This document shows positions 34,801-42,783 of a DNA stretch of 64,000 nt, piece after piece; within the stretch, counting starts at the first letter, position 1; every line of letters begins with the position of its first letter. The DNA lies in contig JADJWG010000001.1 of assembly GCA_016716475.1 (NCBI GenBank), positions 1,550,001 to 1,614,000 of the forward strand, written 5' to 3'. Made by a program: the position numbers and the translations under genes. The notes below the pieces were generated by a model. That model was not told the DNA's origin and searched no databases. It saw only the letters and a list, made by a program, of their open reading frames with translations. Origin of the DNA: Phycisphaerales bacterium (GTDB lineage: Bacteria; Planctomycetota; Phycisphaerae; UBA1845; Fen-1342).

Positions 34801-35988
34801 CTAGAGCGCTGCCGGCTCGAACTGGGAACGCAAGGGGGCCTGCGAGAGTCCATCCAAACCCTCCAGCAGATCCTCCACCAGGTCCGCGGCCGACTCGCAG
34901 CCCGGACTCAGCCGGACCAATTGATCCGACAAGCCGAGCGCAGCGCGTGTCTCCGCCGGAATCGACGCATGGGTCATCGTGGCCGGGTGGCAGATGAGCG
35001 ACTTCACTCCACCCAGACTCTCGGCCAGCGAGAAGTAGCGCCGACCGGAGACAAAACGCACCACTTCCTCGGTCGTGCCACGCAACTCGACCGACACCAT
35101 GCCGCCGAAGCCACTCATCTGCAGCGCCGCGATCGCATGCCCGGGATGATCGCGCAGTCCGGGGTAATACACACGCGCCACCGCCTTGTGCTTCTGCAGA
35201 GCGGCTGCAATCGCGGCCGCGTTCTCGGCGTGCCGCAACACCCGCAACTCCAGTGTCTTGATCCCTCGCAATGTCAGCCAGCAATCGAATGCCGAGGGCG
35301 TGCCACCGGCGGCGTTCTGCAGGAAGCGAATCGGCTCAAACACGGCGCCATCCCTGGCCAGTACCGCGCCCTGAATGACATCCGAATGACCGGCCAGATA
35401 CTTCGTCACACTATGCACGACCAGGTCGGCCCCCAGCGCGAACGGCTGCTGAAAGAGCGGCGTCGCGAAGGTGTTGTCCACGACTACCAGGGCGCCGCTG
35501 CGGTGCGCACGTTCGGCGAGCGCGGCGATATCGTAGATCAGCAGCCGTGGATTGGTCGGCGACTCAACCCACACCAGCCGCGTGCGTTCAGAAAGTGCTG
35601 CATCGAGCGCATCCAGGTCGGTGTAGTCCACCACCTTCACACCGTGGCCTTGCGGCGCATATACCCGGTGTAGAAGTCGGTGTGTGCCGCCGTAGACATC
35701 CGGGGGCACGATCACTTCATCCCCCGGGCGCAGCAGCCCCTGGAAGAGCGTGTTCTCGGCACACAGACCGGATGCGAACACGGCCGCGTGCTCCACCCCT
35801 TCGAGCGCCGCGAGCACGGCTTCGAGACGCGTGCGCGTCGGGTTGCCGGTCCGCGAGTAGCAATACCCCTGGTTCACTCCCGGGGCCTGCTGCTCGTAGG
35901 TCGTCGTCTGAAAGATCGGCGGTACGACGGCACCGGTCTCCGGCTCCGCGGGTTGAAAGGCGTGAATAGTTTTTGTTGCGAATTGCAT
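34801..35988 (-). CDS. metB: Trans-sulfuration PLP enzyme (cystathionine gamma-synthase / lyase family)
   Basis: 395 residues. PPIFQTTTYEQ, YSRTGNPTRTRLEAVLAALEG, VFASGLCAEN, VVDNTFATPLFQQP, HSVTKYLAGHSDVIQGAV (PLP-lysine) and SLGGVKSLICHPATMTHASIP are the Cys/Met metabolism PLP family core. The family includes cystathionine gamma-synthase, gamma-lyase and O-acetylhomoserine sulfhydrylase; position after homoserine dehydrogenase and aspartokinase under a SAM riboswitch favours a methionine biosynthetic role. ATG 35988 has GAGGTG 6 bases upstream; the long frame upstream of it is not conserved. 118 bases separate it from the aspartokinase stop. Confidence 0.9.
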   Translation of the reverse strand: MQFATKTIHAFQPAEPETGAVVPPIFQTTTYEQQAPGVNQGYCYSRTGNPTRTRLEAVLAALEGVEHAAVFASGLCAENTLFQGLLRPGDEVIVPPDVYGGTHRLLHRVYAPQGHGVKVVDYTDLDALDAALSERTRLVWVESPTNPRLLIYDIAALAERAHRSGALVVVDNTFATPLFQQPFALGADLVVHSVTKYLAGHSDVIQGAVLARDGAVFEPIRFLQNAAGGTPSAFDCWLTLRGIKTLELRVLRHAENAAAIAAALQKHKAVARVYYPGLRDHPGHAIAALQMSGFGGMVSVELRGTTEEVVRFVSGRRYFSLAESLGGVKSLICHPATMTHASIPAETRAALGLSDQLVRLSPGCESAADLVEDLLEGLDGLSQAPLRSQFEPAAL

Positions 35989-36106
35989 GGAATCACCTCG
36001 TCGAAATCGGGGGCGGGGGAACAGGCCAGGACCTTTGCTGCGCTGGCATTCTTCCGCTCCCCGGCCCTTGGTTCTCTCGGCACCCTTTGCTGTCAGTATT
36101 TTGATC

Positions 36107-36898
36107 CTAAGCGACCAACTCGGCGCGCAGCTCCGGGATGACGACCGTCTGGCGTCCGGCGGGATCAAGACTGCGCACCACCACCGGTAACCCCGAGCGC
36201 CCTGCGACCTCCAGCGCCTGGGTCTGTACCAGATCGCAGCCCGCTGCCGCCATGCGCAGTGCGGCCGCACTGCTGATCTCCGCAAGCGGACAGGCGTCGG
36301 GGAACTGATTCGGATCGCGGTCGAAGTAGCCGGGCACGTCTTTCACGAGCTGACAGGTCCGCGCTTGCAGGCCCACTGCCAACAACACGGCCGTCAGGTC
36401 AGAGCCACCCCGCCCCAGCGACACCAGCGTACCCTCCGGCGTACGGGCGAAGAAACCGGGCACCACGACAACTTCCGCCGTGCGGAGGCGGCGGCGCACC
36501 GGGACCGGGTCGATTTCCACTGCTGCCGCCGCGGCTGTGCCACGCTGCACTGCATCAGAAATAGTCCACAGCAGACCACACTCGTGCGCTCCAAGGCCAC
36601 AGGCCCGCACGCCGAGCGCATGCAGGCACAGTGTCAGTCGGGCAACCGACTCCACCTCACCAATGGACCACAACAGATCTAGCGCGCGTGCCTCGGGCTC
36701 AGGACAAAGTGCCGTGGCCTCAGCAAGCAGCCGGTCCGTCATTCCGTGCCGCGCGGACACCACGGCTGCAATGCGCTCGTGCGGCCGAGACGCGAGCTGC
36801 GACCGCAGCGCCTGCGCACAATGGACATAGGCCGCATCGTCCGTCAGCACGGAACCTCCCAGTTTCACTACCACCAGCGGTTGTGGTGCGCTCGACAT
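36107..36898 (-). CDS. Aspartokinase catalytic domain, no ACT domains
   Basis: 263 residues, much shorter than the 400 to 450 of ordinary aspartokinases. VVVKLGGSVL is the phosphate loop, SLGRGGSDLTAVLLA the aspartokinase-specific aspartyl/ATP motif, KDVPGYFDRDPN and LVQTQALEVAGRSGLPVVVRS the rest of the amino acid kinase fold. The C-terminal ACT domains that bind lysine or threonine are missing, so feedback inhibition should be absent or act through other proteins. It starts two bases after homoserine dehydrogenase, in an operon behind a SAM riboswitch. Reaction: aspartate + ATP to 4-aspartyl phosphate, first step of methionine, threonine and lysine synthesis. Confidence 0.85.
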   Translation of the reverse strand: MSSAPQPLVVVKLGGSVLTDDAAYVHCAQALRSQLASRPHERIAAVVSARHGMTDRLLAEATALCPEPEARALDLLWSIGEVESVARLTLCLHALGVRACGLGAHECGLLWTISDAVQRGTAAAAAVEIDPVPVRRRLRTAEVVVVPGFFARTPEGTLVSLGRGGSDLTAVLLAVGLQARTCQLVKDVPGYFDRDPNQFPDACPLAEISSAAALRMAAAGCDLVQTQALEVAGRSGLPVVVRSLDPAGRQTVVIPELRAELVA

Positions 36899-36900
36899 CT

Positions 36901-38238
36901 TTACTCCTCCACCACGGGATACGTCCGCACCCCTACGCTGTCGGTTGACAGGCGCACCGACAGGGCCTCCACCTCCGACTGCGACTTCGCCGGCACCAGC
37001 GCTACCACGCGGACCCGCCCGGATGCCATCGGGATTTGTCGCACATAGGTTGCGCCGGCCCCCTGCACCCGCACCGCAACATCGAGTGCACTCACGGCGT
37101 TGACGGCTACGCAGGTCACGAAGTAGCGTGCCTGCAGCGCAGCCAAACGCGGCACCGGTGCAGCACCCCCCGCGGCCTCACTGGCTGCGCCCCCATTCGC
37201 AAACACCTCGATCACATCATCGAGCAGTGTTGCGGCCGTGATCTCGGGCCCCGCACCGGGACCGGCATAGAACAGCCGGCCAATCGCACGACCCGCCAGC
37301 ACGATTCCGTTCTCCGCCCCCTCGACCCGTGCGAGCGGATGACTTCCCGTCACGAAGGCCGGTCCCACGTATGCCCGCAAAGTGCCCTCCGTGAATTCAG
37401 CCGAAATCACCGGCTTGATTCGACCTCCAAGCGCCGCCGCATCGGCGAAATCTTCGGGGCCGAGCGTATCAATTCCGACGGGCATCAGCGCTGCGAGCGG
37501 CACCTCGGCTCGGCCGAGTTCGCGCAGCAGAACAACCAACTTCTCCGCCGCATCCATCCCGCGCACATCCTTGGCCGGATCGGGCTCGGCGTAACCCAGT
37601 TGCTGAGCCCGTGCCAGCGCCGCCTCAAAGCTGGCTCCATCGCGCTGCATGGTGGTCAGGATAAAATTGCTGGTACCATTGACGATGCCAGTCACCCTTT
37701 CCACCCGCGCTGCCAGCGGACGCGCCGCATGTGTCCCCACAAAGGGCACCCCCGCGACAACACTCGCCTCAACACGCAACGGCACATGCTGCTGCTGTGC
37801 AACTTGCCGAAGCACGGCGCCATGCTCTGCAAGCAGCGTCTTGTTCGCCGTCACGACTGGTACACCCCGCTGAAGATAGGCGCGCACCAGTTCAAAGGCC
37901 GGCTCCACGCCGCCGAGGGCCTCGACCACCACATCCACCCGTTCCGCAACAAGTTTCTGCGACTCGCCGACCAGGTGTAATCCGGTCGGCAATTCACCGC
38001 GCGCCCGTTGGGGATCGCGCACCAGCCCAAGGATCGGTCGCAACACGAACCCGCGCTCCGCGAAGGCCGTCGCCCATTCGATGCAACCGCGTGCGACGGC
38101 CTGTCCCACATTCCCCACGCCCAGCAGCGCGATGCGAATTTCTCGCAACACCCGGCGCTCCGCCAAACTGCCGCGGCGCGCACACGCACTCTCGGCGTCA
38201 TCCTGCGGGACAATCCGATCTGCCGTCGCATTTGCCAT
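36901..38238 (-). CDS. hom: Homoserine dehydrogenase
   Basis: 445 residues from ATG 38238 (GGAGGA 6 bases upstream; ATG 38244 overlaps this Shine-Dalgarno and is rejected). NAD(P)-binding GVGNVGQAV, catalytic core VTGIVNGTSNFILT and EPDPAKDVRGMDAAEKLVVLLRE are diagnostic. A C-terminal segment of about 80 residues (YFVTCVAVNAVSALDVAVRVQG...) is an ACT-like domain. Converts aspartate semialdehyde to homoserine. First gene of a three-gene operon (hom, aspartokinase, metB) whose 5' leader carries a SAM-I riboswitch 215 bases upstream of the start. Confidence 0.93.
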   Translation of the reverse strand: MANATADRIVPQDDAESACARRGSLAERRVLREIRIALLGVGNVGQAVARGCIEWATAFAERGFVLRPILGLVRDPQRARGELPTGLHLVGESQKLVAERVDVVVEALGGVEPAFELVRAYLQRGVPVVTANKTLLAEHGAVLRQVAQQQHVPLRVEASVVAGVPFVGTHAARPLAARVERVTGIVNGTSNFILTTMQRDGASFEAALARAQQLGYAEPDPAKDVRGMDAAEKLVVLLRELGRAEVPLAALMPVGIDTLGPEDFADAAALGGRIKPVISAEFTEGTLRAYVGPAFVTGSHPLARVEGAENGIVLAGRAIGRLFYAGPGAGPEITAATLLDDVIEVFANGGAASEAAGGAAPVPRLAALQARYFVTCVAVNAVSALDVAVRVQGAGATYVRQIPMASGRVRVVALVPAKSQSEVEALSVRLSTDSVGVRTYPVVEE

Positions 38239-38768
38239 CTTCATTCCTCCGCCGCATAGGCGCACCCTCGCCGGGCCCGGCACTTGCGGGCGAATACACG
38301 CCCCAAGTCCTATCCATGGACCGCGGCGTGACACACTCGGCGACCACTCAACACCGGCAGATCATGGGTTTGCACCAGCGAGCGGTCTGTTTGTCTCGGG
38401 GGAAAACATGCGGCATGGGACGCGACCGGGTTCCAGCCGCGCGTGCTCCGACAGTTTATCTCTCCCGATCTCGGGCAGGAGGAAGCACCTTAGTCCGCAG
38501 TGACCAGGTTGCTGTGGCGTCTTCGGGCCTGTTCCCTCAGCCACTCTGGATAAACGCTTTCATTCCGCGGGGAACCCGCGAAAATGAACAGGGCAAGTAT
38601 TGAGTTTCCCGGCGCGAATGTCAAGCAGATTCTCGTTTTTCCGCACAGGACATCCTGGCGGGGGGCGGTGCCACCCTGGCCCGAGATCCACGGACCTCAA
38701 AGTGCACATGCAAACTTGGATGCGCCTGCATCCGATTGGGAGAGGACCGTCGCAAACCTGGCTGCGGC
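38239..38768 (-). other. Leader and intergenic region of the methionine operon
   Basis: 530 bases between hom and the 3' end of the subtilase gene, both minus strand. Besides the SAM riboswitch (separate entry) there are about 215 bases of leader before hom with a GC palindrome GCCGGGCCCGGC near the Shine-Dalgarno (38270-38281), which could be part of an expression platform. The short open frame 38584-38793 has no recognisable features. Confidence 0.5.
38453..38556 (-). promoter_or_regulatory. SAM-I (S-box) riboswitch in the leader of hom
   Basis: Read 5' to 3' on the minus strand: TTTATC closes P1 with GATAAA at the 3' end (38460-38455). In between are CAGAG, TGGC-TGAGGGA, GGCCC, GAAGACGCCA, GCAACC and GGTGCTTCCTCC, which follow the S-box pattern (UUAUC-AGAG-GG-GAGGGA-GGCCC-GA-GCC-GCAACC-GGUGC). 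P2 (TGGC/GCCA), the kink-turn bases and the P3 strands line up. It precedes homoserine dehydrogenase, aspartokinase and metB, a known class of SAM riboswitch targets. No terminator with a U run was seen between it and the ATG, so control may be translational or Rho-dependent. Confidence 0.9.
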
Positions 38769-40451
38769 CTACTCACCCGTAAACTCGAATTGAAAAAACG
38801 CGAAGTCGTACAAGTCAATGTCCCCATCGCGATCAAGATCAAAGGCCGCAATACAGGCCCCCGGTGTCAACCACACGGGGTCGCCCGCCTGACCCGGTCC
38901 CGTGTAGCAGTCCAGCAGGTGCAGCGCATCAGTTAGGTCGATCCGACCATCCTGGTTCAAGTCGCAGGTGCATAGCACGCGCGCGAATGCCGCGTACGCA
39001 TCCATGATGCCGTAGCCGCGCACGTACGCCGGATCGTATGTGCCGTAGGCGACATAGTAACTGGCCGTAGTGATCAGGGCTTCACGTACTTGGGCCACGG
39101 TCCAGTGTGGATGGGCCTGTAAGAGCAGAGCTGCCACGGCCGCAACTTGCGGAGCTGATAGCGAAGTACCGCTGGCCTGCACGTATTCGGTGGTTCCATT
39201 CGTGTTTACGCTACGCGTTCGCACACCGTGGGCCAGCACCTCCGGCTTTACTCGCTGGTCTGCCGTGGGGCCCTTCGACGCGAAGCTCGCCGTGGCCCCG
39301 GCCGTGTTGACGGCGGAAACCGTAAGAACTTCAAACGCGTCACCCGGGGCGACCAGCGTCGAAACTTCGCCGTCGTGGCCCATGTTTCCCGCTGAAGTGA
39401 CGCACACGACCCCGTTTGCCGTTGCTAGGTTCACCGCGATCGTTGTGACGGCGGTCAAACCGTCGAGGTCGGCCTGCGTATACCAGTCAATGTACCCGAG
39501 GGAACTGGTCACGACATCCGCACCCTGTGCTTCGAGCCATTGCAGTCCGGCCACGTACCAATCCTCTTCGAGCGGAGCTTCCTGGGTTACGTCCTCGGTT
39601 TTCGCAAGCAGGAACTCCGCGTCGAACGCGGCCCCGACAAAGTCACCCGGCGCATAGCCCGCGAGCGTCCCCAGAATCAGTGTGCCATGGCGATGCTGGT
39701 CCGCGTGATCCCCCTCTTCAATGCCGACGTTCGGGTCAGCGTTGATAAAGTCGTATGCCCCGCGCACCAGCAAGGGGCTTTGCGGATGATTGAACGCCAC
39801 GTGATCGATGCGATAGCCGGTGTCGAGCACCCCTATGACCATGCCCCGCCCAGTGAAGCCCAGGGCATGGAGCGCCGGCAGGTTAATCACCGCGTGCTGG
39901 TTGGCCGCGAGGCCATAGAACGCGTCGCGGGCGGCGGCGGGCGGCACATCCTCAACGCGCTCAAGGGGCACCGCCGCCGGGTGCATGGCCCGTACCGGCT
40001 CGATGCGGCGGACATGTGGCAGGGCCGCGATCACCGCTAGTGTTTCTGGCGGCACGCGCGCACTGACGGCATTGAGCCACTGGCTGGTCGTGCGGAGATC
40101 CGCGCCGGCAAGCTTCACGGTAGCCAAGTAATGTGACGGCACCGGCCAATCGCGGTGGTCCAGCAGCCCGGGCACCTGTCTTCGTAAACGTCTTCGTTCG
40201 AGCGACTTCTGTGTAAGGTGCTCGGCCGCATCCGGTCCGCCCGAGGTTGTAAACGGTTTGTCGGAGAAGTAGATCCACACCGGCGGAAGGGGCAGCCCCA
40301 GGGACACAAATGCATGCAGTTCTGGATGCAGCTTCGGCGCCAAATATAGTCCTATAATATCAATGTTATTGTACGAATGAAAGGCGTTATCCCCTGGCGC
40401 ATTTGAAATCAATGGAGCAATCGCCAGCAGGGGCGGAAACCAACTCCACAT
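38769..40451 (-). CDS. Secreted subtilisin-like serine protease (S8) with C-terminal dockerin-like repeats
   Basis: 560 residues. ATG 40451 has GAGGAG 10 bases upstream and starts a signal peptide (MWSWFPPLLAIAPLIS). Catalytic triad: Asp in VIGVLDTGYRIDH (about 208), His in QHRHGTLILGTLAG (about 254) and Ser in SGTSLSAPQVAAVAALLL (about 430). A propeptide-like region lies between residues 25 and 190. The last 75 residues have two EF-hand-like loops (CDLNQDGRIDLTDAL and FDLDRDGDIDLYDFAFF), the dockerin type I pattern shared with the gene at 1896. An exported calcium-dependent protease, possibly cell-surface attached through a cohesin-like partner. Confidence 0.92.
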   Translation of the reverse strand: MWSWFPPLLAIAPLISNAPGDNAFHSYNNIDIIGLYLAPKLHPELHAFVSLGLPLPPVWIYFSDKPFTTSGGPDAAEHLTQKSLERRRLRRQVPGLLDHRDWPVPSHYLATVKLAGADLRTTSQWLNAVSARVPPETLAVIAALPHVRRIEPVRAMHPAAVPLERVEDVPPAAARDAFYGLAANQHAVINLPALHALGFTGRGMVIGVLDTGYRIDHVAFNHPQSPLLVRGAYDFINADPNVGIEEGDHADQHRHGTLILGTLAGYAPGDFVGAAFDAEFLLAKTEDVTQEAPLEEDWYVAGLQWLEAQGADVVTSSLGYIDWYTQADLDGLTAVTTIAVNLATANGVVCVTSAGNMGHDGEVSTLVAPGDAFEVLTVSAVNTAGATASFASKGPTADQRVKPEVLAHGVRTRSVNTNGTTEYVQASGTSLSAPQVAAVAALLLQAHPHWTVAQVREALITTASYYVAYGTYDPAYVRGYGIMDAYAAFARVLCTCDLNQDGRIDLTDALHLLDCYTGPGQAGDPVWLTPGACIAAFDLDRDGDIDLYDFAFFQFEFTGE

Positions 40452-40624
40452 ACAGTGCCAGCTCCTCACCGGAATTGAAGGTTGGGGCGCACCAAGTCGG
40501 AGTTTGAGAACCGACGGCAACCTGACACAGACAATCATTCTATGGCCATGGATTATCCGTTTGCAGCACGACAGAGCCCCCTCAAACCCGTTAAATATTA
40601 CAACGATTTTTGTTATAACAAATT

Positions 40625-40640
40625 TATCCCACGTGAAACG
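40625..40640. promoter_or_regulatory. Degenerate parS-like site
   Basis: TATCCCACGTGAAACG matches 12 of 16 positions of the parS consensus TGTTTCACGTGAAACA, with the central CACGTG and right half intact. It lies downstream of parB and ammB, about 1.9 kb from the clear parS site, in an AT-rich stretch (40592-40630). Confidence 0.45.
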
Positions 40641-40669
40641 CCGTTTTCAATCTAGTCCGTCACATGGTC

Positions 40670-41521
40670 CTAATCACCCCGAAACACCCCGGCTGCATAC
40701 CCAACCACGTTCTCAGACGCCCGGCCCGTTACCCTCGCACTTGTTGCGTGCTCCAGGAGTTCAAAACGCCCCCACCCAAGCACATTCGCCGCCGCGACAA
40801 GAGCAGCGACCGCGCCAGCACCGCACGCATTGTGGTGGGTCTCGGCCTCGATAACCACACGATCCGCCGCTAATCTCTCCACTGCAAACAGAAACCTGCG
40901 GTCATTCACTTCATATGCCCATTGAGACCCGGCCGGACCTTGCCCCGCTGGTTGGAAGCGATAATTCGGTCCATAATGCGTCAGATCTGTGGATGCCACC
41001 AGCGCAATCTGACGACCAGATTGTCGCACAACCCCCGCACACCACTCTCCTATCGCCACCACCTGTGCACCGAGCGGCACACCTACTGGAACAAACATCA
41101 CCTCTGGTAACAAGTGCTGCAATAACGGTAATTGGACTTCGATCGCATGTTCCTGTGCGTGGCTCTCAGGCCGAACCATGAACAGGTCCGACATCCGTAG
41201 TGCGCTCAGGATGTCTTGGTCCATTGGCAGCACACCCAGGGGCGTCGACCACCCCTGCGAAGTATCCAAGAGCGCCACCACGGATTCTTCTCGATGCACC
41301 GCCCCAAGGATGATTACAGTTTCCGGCTTGGCTGCCGTGATTGCCTGCCAAGTGCGGAGTGCAATCCGCCCACTGTACCGCCATCCCGCGTGAGGGACGA
41401 TACCGCCCCTTGCCGACACCGGCACCGGCAATCCCACTGCCATTGCCTCGATCTCTGCCCGGCAAACCCTTGGTTCCCCCGGATAAAACAAGCCGGCGAA
41501 AGCGGGCGCGCGGATGGCCAC
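40670..41521 (-). CDS. amrB: AmmeMemoRadiSam system protein B (MEMO1 family)
   Basis: 283 residues. RAPAFAGLFYPG, GIVPHAGWRYSG, VIILGAVHRE, ESHAQEHAIEVQLPLLQHLL and ALVASTDLTHYGPNYRF are the MEMO1-family signatures with the conserved metal-ligand-like His/Asp residues of extradiol dioxygenase-fold proteins. The family occurs with AMMECR1 and radical SAM genes; none of those partners is in the window. It starts two bases after parB, whose last codons supply the GGAGGAG Shine-Dalgarno. Function unknown. Confidence 0.92.
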   Translation of the reverse strand: MAIRAPAFAGLFYPGEPRVCRAEIEAMAVGLPVPVSARGGIVPHAGWRYSGRIALRTWQAITAAKPETVIILGAVHREESVVALLDTSQGWSTPLGVLPMDQDILSALRMSDLFMVRPESHAQEHAIEVQLPLLQHLLPEVMFVPVGVPLGAQVVAIGEWCAGVVRQSGRQIALVASTDLTHYGPNYRFQPAGQGPAGSQWAYEVNDRRFLFAVERLAADRVVIEAETHHNACGAGAVAALVAAANVLGWGRFELLEHATSARVTGRASENVVGYAAGVFRGD

Positions 41522-41523
41522 TC

Positions 41524-42444
41524 TTACTCCTCCAGATGCACTTCACCCCCAAGCTGTTGGGCAATTCGATCAAACTCGTCAAGATTGTTGTATGTGATTA
41601 CAATCCGACCCGAGTTCTTTCGTCGCCCGGCCACCAAACGAACCCGCAACCCGAGCGCCTTCGAGAGCGACCGCTCCACATCGGCCAAGTGCCCCACCCC
41701 GCGCGACAATCGGGCACTACGCGTTGCAGGAGGATCGATCGGATCCGTCTCAGTTGCCTGGCGGACAAGCTCTTCCACTTGCCGCACAGACAGATTTCTC
41801 CGAGCTACGAGGCGCGCCATGGCAAGCTGACGCTGCGGGTCCACCACCCCAGCCAAGGCACGGGCCTGGCCCATACCAAGCTCCCCAGCCCCAAGCATGA
41901 AGCATACCTCTGGCGATAACTTCAGCAATCGCAAATAGTTCGAGACGTTCGCGCGACTCTCGCCCAGTCGCTGAGCCAATTCCTCCACTGTTCCCCCAAA
42001 TGTATGGAGATAGTTCTGGTAGGCGGTGGCGCGCTCGAGAGGCCCGAGGTCCTCCCGCTGGAGGTTCTCAACCAGCGCGATTTCGAGGGCCGCACGATCG
42101 TCAAGCGAGCGGACAATGGCCGGGATAGTCATCAAGCCGGCCAACCGAGCCGCCCGCCAACGTCGTTCTCCTGCCACGAGCTCAAACTGGTCGTCACCCA
42201 CAGGCCGCACCAGGACAGGTTGCAGGACCCCGCTCTGCCGGACCGAGGCCGCGAGTTCGGCCAGCGCCTGGTCATCGAACAAGGTCCTCGGCTGCTTCGG
42301 ATTAGGTCGAATAGTGTCGAGTGGGATTTCTGGAAGGACTGCGTCCACAGGTGGCGCATGCTGCAGCGGCAGGGGAGTATCCAAGCGGCGATTCGACACC
42401 AAGGCACTGAGTCCCCGACCAAGACGCGCGGGTGCTTTTGACAT
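41524..42444 (-). CDS. parB: Chromosome partitioning protein ParB
   Basis: 306 residues from ATG 42444 (GGAGGAAGGT directly upstream). The N-terminal ARLGRGLSAL motif is the ParA-contacting peptide of chromosomal ParBs. The CTPase/parS clamp domain has IPLDTIRPNPKQPR, VAGERRWRAARLAG and LVENLQREDLGPLERA, and a helix-turn-helix follows (EELAQRLGESRANVSNYLRLLKL). The C-terminal dimerisation domain ends in Glu-rich sequence. ParB loads on parS and slides along origin DNA to segregate chromosomes. A parS site sits 79 bases upstream of its start and there is no parA next to it. Confidence 0.95.
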   Translation of the reverse strand: MSKAPARLGRGLSALVSNRRLDTPLPLQHAPPVDAVLPEIPLDTIRPNPKQPRTLFDDQALAELAASVRQSGVLQPVLVRPVGDDQFELVAGERRWRAARLAGLMTIPAIVRSLDDRAALEIALVENLQREDLGPLERATAYQNYLHTFGGTVEELAQRLGESRANVSNYLRLLKLSPEVCFMLGAGELGMGQARALAGVVDPQRQLAMARLVARRNLSVRQVEELVRQATETDPIDPPATRSARLSRGVGHLADVERSLSKALGLRVRLVAGRRKNSGRIVITYNNLDEFDRIAQQLGGEVHLEE

Positions 42445-42783
42445 ACCTTCCTCCATGGCTACCACCAGAGTACCACACCCTATCGGGGCGTCAATCAAAC
42501 CACCCACAACTCAACAACGTACTGTTTCACATGAAACGCATTTAATAAAACAGGGTTACCAGTCATGTAGATAAGCTATACTTCCTAGTGTTTTATAAGA
42601 TCTCACCAGGAGTAAGCCGCCCTCGGCCTACGGTCCAAACAACCCCATTAACCTCGCTCGGCTTGTTTGCCGCGCTTGCCCGCTTGCCCACTCCGCCTTT
42701 CAATAAGGGTTTCACGGGATCGGCCATGCTGCGGCGCTGGTCGTCGCCCGTCGCCGCACCCCGGGCTCGGACGAGGACGCCCC
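42445..42783. other. Divergent intergenic region with parS
   Basis: 339 bases between parB and the ABC ATPase gene on the opposite strand. Contains the parS at 42523, an AT-rich stretch (42540-42600) with a TATACT at 42577 that may serve the plus strand, and otherwise GC-rich sequence without recognisable genes. Confidence 0.5.
42523..42538. promoter_or_regulatory. parS site
   Basis: TGTTTCACATGAAACG matches 14 of 16 positions of the parS consensus TGTTTCACGTGAAACA. It lies in the parB upstream region. A parS next to parB is typical of origin-proximal regions. Confidence 0.85.

Noticed and set aside
34336..35673. 445-codon plus-strand open frame
   Set aside because: Antisense of metB and the YbjQ gene, which have clear family motifs.
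37036..37980. 314-codon plus-strand open frame
   Set aside because: Antisense of homoserine dehydrogenase.
38584..38793. Small plus-strand open frame upstream of the SAM riboswitch
   Set aside because: Runs into the 3' end of the subtilase gene on the other strand, no ribosome binding site or family motif.
41524..42507. Longer ParB start at 42507
   Set aside because: The first 21 residues precede the conserved LGRGLSAL start and the good Shine-Dalgarno lies directly before ATG 42444.
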